DNA of 17,094 nt from DATKGP01 sp035510775. GTDB taxonomy: Bacteria; Patescibacteriota; UBA1384; 2-12-FULL-50-11. Location: the NCBI GenBank assembly GCA_035510775.1, contig DATKGP010000043.1, positions 1 to 17,094 on the forward strand, in the 5' to 3' direction. Position 1 is the stretch's first letter. Every line of letters begins with the position of its first letter. The position numbers and the translations under genes were made by a program. A model generated the notes under the pieces. The model saw only the letters and a list, made by a program, of their open reading frames with translations, was not told where the DNA came from and did not search any database. Positions 5,664 to 10,996 of this stretch are shown here, one piece after another.

Positions 5664-6481
5664 TGGCGATGCCGACTCTTTTAGAGTTAGCCGATTCTGG
5701 CGCCCATTTCGGTCATCATCGTTCGCTGATTTATCCGAAAGCCCGTAAATTTATTTACACCGTTCAGCAAAACGTCGCCATTATTAACCTAGAAGAAACC
5801 CAAAAATCTTTGGAGCAGGCACAGAATGTTCTGCACAAATATTTGAACGAAAACAAAGTGGTTTTGTTCGTCGGCACCAAACGAGCGGTTCGTGAGACCA
5901 TTAAAGAAGTCGCCGAGTCCGTCAACTCGCCGTATATCGTCGAGCGTTGGTTCGGCGGCACCCTGACCAACTTCCAGACTATCATCAGCTCAATTAAACG
6001 AATGAAAGACCTGGAAGATTACTTGAATAGCGACAAGGCTGCCAAATTGAGCAAAAAGGATCGCCTCAAGAACCAGGCCAAGCTCGATCACTATCACCGA
6101 TTTTTGGGTGGTTTAATTAACTTAAAACAAATGCCCGACCTGATTGTTTTGGCCAGCGCCAGCGACGACAAAATCGCCATTGCCGAGGCCAACCAGCTGA
6201 ATATTCCGATTATCGCCATCACCGATACCGATATGAACCCTGATAAAATTGCCTACCCGATTCCGGCCAACGACGACGCTGCCAAGGCGATGAACCTGAT
6301 TTTGCGGGCTCTTGTTGAAAAACCGGCTGATAAAGAAAAAACTAAAAACCAAAAACTAAAAACCGAGGTAGCAGAAGAAGCTGCTACCGAAGCCAAGCCA
6401 GTCAAAAAAGCTGCCAAGAAGGCGGAAGCCGCCTCGAAGACGAAGTCTTCGGACGAGCTAAAGAAAGGGGATAAAAAATGA
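5663..6481 (+). CDS. rpsB: 30S ribosomal protein S2 with basic C-terminal extension
   Basis: Small-subunit ribosomal protein S2. The 272-residue product carries the S2 hallmarks ADSGAHFGHHRSLIYPKARKFIY split over residues 8-30, VLFVGTKRAVRETIKE, and VERWFGGTLTNFQTI. Later markers are PDLIVLASASDD and the IAITDTDMNPDKIAYPIPANDDA region. After about residue 213 comes a Lys/Ala/Glu-rich, low-complexity tail of roughly 55 residues not found in standard S2. The ATG at 5663 overlaps the rpmE stop (TAATG) and has AAGGAG at 5647-5652. An ATG at 5669 is an alternative. The gene ends in TGA overlapping the tsf ATG. DNA encoding the tail contains three stem-loops. Confidence 0.95.
   Translation: MAMPTLLELADSGAHFGHHRSLIYPKARKFIYTVQQNVAIINLEETQKSLEQAQNVLHKYLNENKVVLFVGTKRAVRETIKEVAESVNSPYIVERWFGGTLTNFQTIISSIKRMKDLEDYLNSDKAAKLSKKDRLKNQAKLDHYHRFLGGLINLKQMPDLIVLASASDDKIAIAEANQLNIPIIAITDTDMNPDKIAYPIPANDDAAKAMNLILRALVEKPADKEKTKNQKLKTEVAEEAATEAKPVKKAAKKAEAASKTKSSDELKKGDKK
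6367..6451 (+). repeat. Three consecutive stem-loops inside the 3' end of rpsB
   Basis: The perfect short stems are 6367-6374 with 6381-6388 (8 bp), 6421-6425 with 6429-6433 (5 bp, AAG loop) and 6435-6441 with 6445-6451 (7 bp, GAA loop). All lie in the S2 tail-coding region just before the tsf start. They may be a by-product of the repetitive Lys/Ala/Glu codons or may modulate tsf expression. Confidence 0.5.
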
Positions 6482-6933
6482 ATGTCAGCGTTGGGCAAAT
6501 CAAAGAGCTTCGAGCCAAAACTGGTCTGGGCATTCATGACGTTAAGCATGCTCTGGAAGAAGCTAACGGCGACGAAACCAAGGCTCTAGAAATTCTTAAG
6601 GCCAAGGGTATGTCGACGGTGGCCAAAAAAGCCGACCGCTCAACCAATCAAGGTTTAATCGACACCTACGTTCATGCCGGCCGTTTGGGATCTTTGGTTG
6701 AGGTTAGTTGCGAAACCGATTTTGTGGCTCGTAACGAGGATTTTCAAAAGTTCGTCCACGACATCGCCATTCAAGTTGCCTCGATGAACCCGGAAACTGT
6801 TGACGAGTTGCTCGAGCAGCCATACTTCCGCGAGCAAGACAAAACCATCAAAGAACTTCTGACCGAAGCCATCGCCAAAATAGGCGAAAACATCAAGATT
6901 GCTCGTTTTGTCCGTTACGAACTCGGGGAGTAA
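6478..6933 (+). CDS. tsf: Elongation factor Ts (short form)
   Basis: EF-Ts recycles EF-Tu by exchanging GDP for GTP. The 151-residue product has the N-terminal UBA-like domain (VGQIKELRAKTGLGIHDVKHAL, positions 5-26), the EF-Tu-contacting TDFVARN motif (80-86) and the conserved C-terminal GENIKIARFVRYELG region. It lacks the second half of the core and the coiled coil of E. coli EF-Ts, as in other short EF-Ts proteins. The ATG overlaps the rpsB TGA (ATGA) and is preceded by AAAGGGG, so coupling is likely. The final 12 codons including the stop are repeated exactly at 8098-8133. No terminator follows directly, and pyrH, the usual next gene, is absent. Confidence 0.95.
   Translation: MNVSVGQIKELRAKTGLGIHDVKHALEEANGDETKALEILKAKGMSTVAKKADRSTNQGLIDTYVHAGRLGSLVEVSCETDFVARNEDFQKFVHDIAIQVASMNPETVDELLEQPYFREQDKTIKELLTEAIAKIGENIKIARFVRYELGE
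6898..6933 (+). repeat. Direct repeat, copy 1 (3' end of tsf)
   Basis: This 36-bp segment encodes IARFVRYELGE plus the TAA stop of tsf. It is identical to 8098-8133. The two copies are exactly 1,200 bp apart and enclose the MazG-like and kinase genes. Similarity stops sharply after the stop codon. Confidence 0.97.
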
Positions 6934-6976
6934 TCATTTGCTAGTTTCTGCTGTGCTGGACAAGATTTTTTCTTGA

Positions 6977-6982
6977 TATATT
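6977..6982 (+). promoter_or_regulatory. Extended -10 box (TGa-TATATT) for the MazG-like gene
   Basis: TATATT preceded by TGa lies eight bases before the ATG at 6991, predicting a leader of one or two bases. No good -35 is seen. Confidence 0.5.
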
Positions 6983-6990
6983 GTGAGCGT

Positions 6991-7365
6991 ATGAAGGATA
7001 AAGAGACGACCCTTCACGAGCTCAAAGAACTAGCCGAACAATTCAGGGTCGAGCGGAATTGGGGAAAGCACCATAGCGCGAAAAATTTGGCCATTTCCAT
7101 TGCTCTTGAATCGGCCGAATTACTGGAGAAATTTCAGTGGGATGACTACAGGTCCGAGAACGTCGACAGGGAATTGGCTGACGAAATCGCCGACATTATG
7201 GTTTATCTTTTGTATTTTTCCAAACAACACAACATTGATATTGCCGCTTCGGTGCAAAGAAAGCTTAAAAAAGCGGCTAAGAAGTATCCAGTAAGTTTAT
7301 TCAACAAAGACCGCGACAAAGCTTCGGATTATTGGAAGATTAAAAAAGCACACCGCGGCAAATAG
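6991..7365 (+). CDS. MazG-like nucleotide pyrophosphohydrolase
   Basis: Predicted all-alpha NTP pyrophosphatase, which hydrolyses (d)NTPs to NMP and pyrophosphate and is typically a house-cleaning enzyme. The 124-residue product has the metal-binding pattern of the family: ESAELLEKFQW followed by ELADEIADIMVYLLYF, that is ExxE ... DExxD. Downstream are a Lys-rich helix and KYPVSLF, as often seen in MazG-like and dCTPase-like proteins. The substrate cannot be assigned. The ATG at 6991 was chosen because the TATATT box ends eight bases before it; a TTG at 6973 would add six residues but lies upstream of that box. The gene is the first inside the segment bounded by the 36-bp tsf-end repeats, so it is probably acquired cargo. 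Confidence 0.85.
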   Translation: MKDKETTLHELKELAEQFRVERNWGKHHSAKNLAISIALESAELLEKFQWDDYRSENVDRELADEIADIMVYLLYFSKQHNIDIAASVQRKLKKAAKKYPVSLFNKDRDKASDYWKIKKAHRGK

Positions 7366-7416
7366 GGAATTTTATTCTTTCCATACCCAACCGTAGATTA
7401 TTAGGGCTAATTATCG

Positions 7417-7422
7417 TATAAT
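7417..7422 (+). promoter_or_regulatory. -10 box (TATAAT) for the P-loop kinase gene
   Basis: A perfect TATAAT lies 26 bases before the ATG at 7449. The -35 position (TAGATT) is weak. The kinase gene may thus be transcribed separately from the MazG-like gene. Confidence 0.5.
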
Positions 7423-7448
7423 CACTTCAGAGTTTCTCTGGGGTGCAT

Positions 7449-7997
7449 ATGAAAATCACAACTGTCGTTGTTGCCGTTGGCCGGCCAGGAGCCGGTAAAA
7501 CAACTTCTTCCGACAAGACGCAAGCATGGAATGGTGTGAAAACCTTGCCCATACATGCCGAAGACTACCTGAAAGCCAATCACGAACATCTGGTTGACGC
7601 CTACAACAACCATTCTCTTCGGGATGACGCCTGGATTCTGTTTTGGCGTCATGTGAAAAACGTAATGTGCCATTACCGTGGTATACCTATCGTTGACATG
7701 TGGCTACCGACCCCAAAACGAAGATCGGAGGTTGTAGCTGATTTGCGTAGAATCGGGGTGGAGAAAATTATCTGCTGGCACTTTACTACCCCACCAGATA
7801 TCTGTCGGGAACGATATGTAAGGCGAGAGAGTAAGAAGCCGGAACAAGATTACCATTATGGGTCACACTGGAACTTTCTGTGTCATTACTCGACGGGATA
7901 TAAACCTGTGACCTGCGAGGAAGTTGCCCAGCAAGGAGCGTCTGAACTTGATCGGCTGTTCCTATTCGACGAGATTGTAGAGATCTCTACGGAGTGA
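7449..7997 (+). CDS. P-loop NTP-dependent kinase-like protein
   Basis: Predicted small ATP/GTP-binding kinase. The 182-residue product opens with a beta strand and a Walker A motif (GRPGAGKTT, residues 11-19). A likely Walker B-like strand follows (IPIVDMWLP), and there is an Arg-rich lid-like segment (DICRERYVRRESKK). The overall plan resembles AAA_33, polynucleotide-kinase-like or zeta-toxin-like folds, but the substrate is unknown. The ATG at 7449 has GGGGTG just upstream; a GTG at 7443 would add two residues. It ends in TGA and is followed by a strong terminator. It pairs with the MazG-like gene inside the direct-repeat-bounded segment. Confidence 0.75.
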   Translation: MKITTVVVAVGRPGAGKTTSSDKTQAWNGVKTLPIHAEDYLKANHEHLVDAYNNHSLRDDAWILFWRHVKNVMCHYRGIPIVDMWLPTPKRRSEVVADLRRIGVEKIICWHFTTPPDICRERYVRRESKKPEQDYHYGSHWNFLCHYSTGYKPVTCEEVAQQGASELDRLFLFDEIVEISTE

Positions 7998-8010
7998 AAC
8001 GTCGCTTTTT

Positions 8011-8043
8011 AGAGCATCCGTGACCCTAGGTTACGGATGCTCT
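8011..8043 (+). terminator. Strong intrinsic terminator after the kinase gene
   Basis: A 15-bp stem (8011-8025 with 8029-8043, one G-U pair) closes a CTA loop and is followed by TTCTT. It marks the end of the accessory transcript. Confidence 0.85.
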
Positions 8044-8097
8044 TTCTTATTAAATAGGAAAACTGCCCTTGGTTTGTTGACGAGCTGTTGGAGCATC

Positions 8098-8133
8098 ATT
8101 GCTCGTTTTGTCCGTTACGAACTCGGGGAGTAA
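8098..8133 (+). repeat. Direct repeat, copy 2 (displaced tsf 3' end)
   Basis: This is identical over 36 bp to the 3' end of tsf (6898-6933), stop codon included. Just upstream, 8076-8095 matches tsf 6799-6818 (encoding VDELLEQ) in 17 of 20 positions. This segment may therefore be a larger tsf fragment with an internal deletion, but that extension is weak. No start codon or full gene accompanies it. Confidence 0.95.
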
Positions 8134-8138
8134 AAGAA

Positions 8139-8166
8139 GAAACCGCAGGGCGAACCGTGCGGTTTC
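8139..8166 (-). terminator. Intrinsic terminator for the minus-strand unknown gene
   Basis: A 9-bp stem (8139-8147 with 8158-8166, GAAACCGCA/TGCGGTTTC) has a ten-base loop. On the minus strand it is followed by TTCTTTTA. It lies 21 bases past the stop at 8188. Confidence 0.75.
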
Positions 8167-8187
8167 ATTGGGTTTGGGCTGGCGGCA

Positions 8188-8643
8188 TTAGCCGTCGGTG
8201 GCCAAGAGGAGGTCGGGCAACATCGGCCGTGGGCCTTTGATGTACTTGTCGAGCGAAATGCTTGTCCGGCGCTGGAGCTCCTCCATCCCCAGGATGATCA
8301 GCGAATCGCCGCAGGTGACCGTAGCGGCTGGCTCGCTGCCGTACTCGTTGCAATATGTGAAGTTGACATCGGGGTTGGCGCTGCTCTCTGTGCTGAAGAA
8401 GCACCAAAGATCAACCGCTGGCCGGCCATCATCCAGCCAGAGGATGGCAACGAAGTATCCGAGTTCGCCGATGTTCAGCAGACCGCCGGAGTTAGCTTCT
8501 TTGGTTGCCGGTAGGATGAGTTCCTGAATCAGCTGTCGTAGCTTGTCTTGAGATTTTGGGAGATCGTCTTCCGGTGCTCCCAAAACGTAGCAGATTACTG
8601 GCTGACCAAGGTTAAAGACGAAAGGTTCGCGAATGATGGGCAT
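8188..8643 (-). CDS. Hypothetical protein, single-gene unit
   Basis: Function not recognised. The 151-residue product looks soluble, without signal peptide or membrane helix. It has an N-terminal strand-rich part (FVFNLGQPVICYVLG), a helix (KLRQLIQELILPATKEA) and then GELGYFVAILWLDDGRPAVDLWCFF. A possible enzyme or binding core is not identifiable. The start is well supported: perfect AAGGAGG (8655-8649) five bases before the ATG, and a promoter further upstream. It has its own terminator. Its orientation opposes tsf and frr. It sits between the displaced tsf 3' end and the duplicated frr start, so it looks like inserted cargo within the translation cluster. Confidence 0.7.
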   Translation of the reverse strand: MPIIREPFVFNLGQPVICYVLGAPEDDLPKSQDKLRQLIQELILPATKEANSGGLLNIGELGYFVAILWLDDGRPAVDLWCFFSTESSANPDVNFTYCNEYGSEPAATVTCGDSLIILGMEELQRRTSISLDKYIKGPRPMLPDLLLATDG

Positions 8644-8670
8644 AAGGCCCTCCTTTTTCGATCTGGTGAA

Positions 8671-8699
8671 ATACTACTCTTTTTCTTGAGAAAAGTCAA
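8671..8699 (-). promoter_or_regulatory. Sigma70-type promoter
   Basis: On the minus strand TTGACT (8699-8694) is followed after 17 bases by TAGTAT (8676-8671). Transcription would start near 8664, upstream of the AAGGAGG and ATG of the gene at 8188-8643. Confidence 0.65.
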
Positions 8700-8741
8700 G
8701 GCTTGTGTGGTAATGGCTCTTGGTTTGTTGGCAGTTTTTGG

Positions 8742-8747
8742 TACTCT
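8742..8747 (+). promoter_or_regulatory. Candidate extended -10 box (TGg-TACTCT) upstream of frr
   Basis: TACTCT preceded by TGg lies exactly six bases before the ATG of the mini-ORF at 8754. TTGGTT at 8720-8725 is a possible -35 with a 16-base spacer. The hexamer match is weak (three of six), so the call leans on the spacing shared with other operon heads here. Confidence 0.4.
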
Positions 8748-8753
8748 TATGGC

Positions 8754-8783
8754 ATGGAAACTATTTCTCAAATAAATTGCTAA
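8754..8783 (+). CDS. Nine-codon leader ORF (METISQINC) duplicating the frr start
   Basis: This short ORF encodes METISQINC followed by TAA. Its first 23 bases match the start of frr (METIAQIK) in 21 positions and it is in the same frame as frr, 39 bases upstream. The TAA is nine bases before the frr ATG. It has a candidate -10 box six bases before its ATG, so it could be the first start codon of a leaderless frr mRNA. It may instead be an inert duplication scar. Possible role: a leader peptide controlling frr by reinitiation. Confidence 0.4.
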   Translation: METISQINC

Positions 8784-8815
8784 TTGAGCTTAATGGAAAC
8801 TATCGCTCAAATAAA
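8754..8815 (+). repeat. Tandem duplication of the frr 5' end
   Basis: Copies at 8754-8776 and 8793-8815 share 21 of 23 bases, begin with the same ATGGAAACTAT and are offset by 39 bp, that is, in frame. The upstream copy is closed by an in-frame TAA. Confidence 0.9.
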
Positions 8816-9344
8816 ACAAAAAATGCAGCAGGCCATCTCGGTGTTGGAGGAGGATTTTCGCACCCTTCGCCCGGGTCGGGCCTCGGCCGATTTAGTCGGT
8901 TCTTTACCGGTAGCCGCTTACAATGGCAACTTGCCCCTAAATCAAGTTGCTTCGATTTCTGCCAATGATCAGGGGCAGCTGATTATTCAGCCTTGGGACA
9001 AACAAGTGATGGCAGCGGCTGAAAAAGCCATCCAAGACAGCCAACTGGGTTTTTCTGTTGTTAACGAAGGCACGGTGCTGCGCTTGAGTTTGCCGCCATT
9101 AAGCCAAGAGCGCCGTGGCGAGTTTGTGAAAATCGCCCATCAAAAAGCCGAAGCCACTCGAATTAATTTACGACAAATTCGTACCGACGCACTTCAGCAT
9201 GCTACTCGTGAAAAGGCTGCCGGTACCGTCCGTGAAGACGAACTGACTCGGCTGACCAAGGAGCTTAATGATATTATCGACCAGTCCAATCAACAAACCA
9301 AGACTCTGGCCGACCAAAAAGAAAAAGAACTCTTAAGCGCTTAA
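8793..9344 (+). CDS. frr: Ribosome recycling factor
   Basis: RRF, with EF-G, splits the post-termination ribosome and frees the subunits. The 183-residue product shows the typical family pattern. DFRTLRPGRASADLV is near residue 25, and PLNQVASISANDQGQLIIQPWDKQVMAAAEKAI, split across 48-80, is the core. PPLSQERRGEFVKIA and RINLRQIRTDA lie in the second half of the helical bundle. Length is close to the usual 185. The ATG at 8793 gives a start matching the family; a TTG at 8784 would add three residues. There is no clear Shine-Dalgarno. A duplicated start codon region lies 39 bp upstream. The stop overlaps the rseP ATG (TAATG), so the two are co-expressed. Confidence 0.95.
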   Translation: METIAQIKQKMQQAISVLEEDFRTLRPGRASADLVGSLPVAAYNGNLPLNQVASISANDQGQLIIQPWDKQVMAAAEKAIQDSQLGFSVVNEGTVLRLSLPPLSQERRGEFVKIAHQKAEATRINLRQIRTDALQHATREKAAGTVREDELTRLTKELNDIIDQSNQQTKTLADQKEKELLSA

Positions 9345-10447
9345 TGCTGTCTACCCTTATCACCCTACTAGTCCTGGTTATTATTTTAGGGGTGTTGGTT
9401 TTTGTCCACGAGCTCGGCCATTTTCTGGCAGCTCGGGCTAACGGCGTCAGGGTTGAAGAGTTTGCCTTCGGTTTTCGGCCAAAAATCTGGAGCAAAAAAA
9501 TTGGCGAAACAGTCTACGCCATCAATGCCATTCCGCTTGGCGGTTACGTTAAGATGTACGGCGAGACCGACGCCGGTGAAACCGGACCAAAATCTTACCA
9601 CGACAAAAACCCCTGGCAGAAGTTTAGTATTTTGCTGGCCGGAGCTTTCGCCAATTTGGTTTTGGGTTGGCTAATTCTAACCATACTATTCATGACGGGC
9701 TTCGATCCGATTTACCCGGGCATCGCCGCTAATCCGTTTGTTGGCAATCTGCAGCCGGTGGTGGTGCAGGTGGTGGCTAAAGATTCTCCGGCTGCGCAAG
9801 CCGGCCTACAAGTTAACGATCAACTTGTTGCGGTCAACGGTAGTAAGGTAGCGACCTCGGCCGAGTTCATCGAGGCGATTGACCAAGACAAGGGCACGTT
9901 GACGACGATAGAATACAAACGAGCCGATTCAACCCAAATTGTGACTGTGACACCGAGGGTTAACCCGCCAGAAGGCGAGGGTGCGGTTGGGGTGGAGATT
10001 ACCGCTGCCGGCAGGGTTAGCACCCAGGCTTATCGGGCGCCAATCGCGGCTTTTTATGAGACCGGCCGGATTATTAAAATCTCGGCCGAAGGTTTTTACG
10101 ACTTTGTAAAAACCCTCCTGGTACAGCGCCAGGTTAGCCAAAACGTCACTGGAATTATCGGTGTCGGTGAGATGACCGGCGTAGCCAGAACCCTAGGTTT
10201 TAGCTATCTGGCTCAACTAGTGGCTCTGGTGACCATCGGTTTAGGAGTAATCAACTTGCTACCAGTTCTGCCGCTGGACGGTGGTCATATAATAGTAGTT
10301 GTCTATGAGGGAATTACGAGGCGCAAGGTAACAGAGAAGCAGTTTGGTTGGTTGGCCGCGGTCGGCCTGGCTCTGGTTATTGTTTTATTCTTAATCGTGA
10401 CTGTCAAAGATATTATCCGCTTTGACATTTTGGGTCGGTTTTTCTAA
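9344..10447 (+). CDS. rseP: Site-2 membrane metalloprotease, RseP family
   Basis: Intramembrane zinc protease that typically cleaves anti-sigma factors or leftover signal peptides. The 367-residue product has the catalytic HELGH (H22, E23, H26) in the first transmembrane helix. A hydrophobic helix follows at about 93-118. A PDZ domain (about 138-205, SPAAQAGLQVNDQLVAVNG) and the third zinc ligand D312 in NLLPVLPLDGGH are also present. A last helix lies at about 336-356. Length and domain order are standard for a one-PDZ RseP/RasP protein. It overlaps the frr stop by one base. Together with the HtrA-like protease at 846-1997 the window encodes two envelope proteases that elsewhere act in one stress pathway, though no anti-sigma factor is seen here. 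Confidence 0.94.
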   Translation: MLSTLITLLVLVIILGVLVFVHELGHFLAARANGVRVEEFAFGFRPKIWSKKIGETVYAINAIPLGGYVKMYGETDAGETGPKSYHDKNPWQKFSILLAGAFANLVLGWLILTILFMTGFDPIYPGIAANPFVGNLQPVVVQVVAKDSPAAQAGLQVNDQLVAVNGSKVATSAEFIEAIDQDKGTLTTIEYKRADSTQIVTVTPRVNPPEGEGAVGVEITAAGRVSTQAYRAPIAAFYETGRIIKISAEGFYDFVKTLLVQRQVSQNVTGIIGVGEMTGVARTLGFSYLAQLVALVTIGLGVINLLPVLPLDGGHIIVVVYEGITRRKVTEKQFGWLAAVGLALVIVLFLIVTVKDIIRFDILGRFF

Positions 10448-10475
10448 CGTTATTGGTTTTTCGAAGTAGGCAGCT

Positions 10476-10504
10476 TTGACGATTTAAGAAGATTGTGGTA
10501 CCAT
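10476..10504 (+). promoter_or_regulatory. Sigma70-type promoter with extended -10
   Basis: TTGACG (10476-10481), a 17-base spacer and TACCAT (10499-10504) preceded by TGg. The start near 10511 gives a 30-nt leader containing AAGGAGG ahead of the ATG at 10541. Confidence 0.7.
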
Positions 10505-10540
10505 ATGCACCATATTGAACCTTAAAGGAGGTTTTCGGCT

Positions 10541-10909
10541 ATGCTAACGCTTTTCGCAATCAGGCGAGCCGAAAGGCCGCCTCAAGATTGGAGCCAAGTG
10601 TTTCGGACGCTAGAAAAAGACGGACTAGACCGCTACGCGGTCAAGTGCCAAGTTGTCGGTCGCTTGGGCAACAGGGCGATTGTCCAGATCTACGCCCACT
10701 GCCGATACGAGTATCTCGCTGTCGACAGAGCTTGCCTGACTGATGACGGCCAAGCTCTCATCGTCGGCTGTTCGGGACAGGAGGGGAGGTGGCTTCGAGT
10801 CGTCTTGCCTAACGCGACCAGACGTGGTCGCGGGGAGATCTGGGTGCAGGACTATTTGGTCACCGAACGACCAGCTGCCCAACATCAAAGACCAAGTGTT
10901 GCTTGCTAA
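10541..10909 (+). CDS. Hypothetical protein, single-gene unit
   Basis: Function not recognised. The 122-residue product is Arg-rich and probably soluble. Beta-like segments (YAVKCQVVGRLGNRAIVQIYAH kept here as split strands at about 31-52, then EYLAVDRACL, GQALIVGC and RWLRVVLP) suggest a small beta barrel, but this is only a guess. Start evidence is strong: a perfect AAGGAGG (10525-10531) nine bases before the ATG. It has its own promoter and terminator and sits alone between rseP and tpiA. No copies of neighbouring gene ends were found beside it, unlike the cassettes near tsf and prmC. Confidence 0.65.
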   Translation: MLTLFAIRRAERPPQDWSQVFRTLEKDGLDRYAVKCQVVGRLGNRAIVQIYAHCRYEYLAVDRACLTDDGQALIVGCSGQEGRWLRVVLPNATRRGRGEIWVQDYLVTERPAAQHQRPSVAC

Positions 10910-10911
10910 CC

Positions 10912-10933
10912 GCCCCAGTTTTCCGACTGGGGC
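10912..10933 (+). terminator. Intrinsic terminator
   Basis: An 8-bp stem GCCCCAGT/ACTGGGGC (10912-10919 with 10926-10933) has a six-base loop and is followed by TTTCGTTTT. It closes the single-gene unit at 10541-10909. Confidence 0.85.
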
Positions 10934-10984
10934 TTTCGTTTTGCTCAATACATACAGTTACTTTTATTAACGCGGGCGATGAGT

Positions 10985-10990
10985 TACATT
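10985..10990 (+). promoter_or_regulatory. -10-like box (TACATT) at a leaderless tpiA start
   Basis: TACATT ends exactly six bases before the tpiA ATG at 10997. There is no Shine-Dalgarno and no clear -35. Confidence 0.45.
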
Positions 10991-10996
10991 TAACTA

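Noticed and set aside
8068..8730. The 12-mer CTTGGTTTGTTG occurs at 8068-8079 (just before the displaced tsf tail) and at 8719-8730 (before frr).
   Set aside because: It could be a duplicated promoter piece, but a 12-bp match is expected by chance several times in a window of this size, and flanking similarity is loose.
8548..8775. Plus-strand frame ending in a hydrophobic stretch (VVMALGLLAVFGTLMAW) just before frr, possibly a small membrane peptide.
   Set aside because: Most of it lies opposite the well-supported gene at 8188-8643 and its promoter, with no ribosome site. The hydrophobic part is the frr promoter region.
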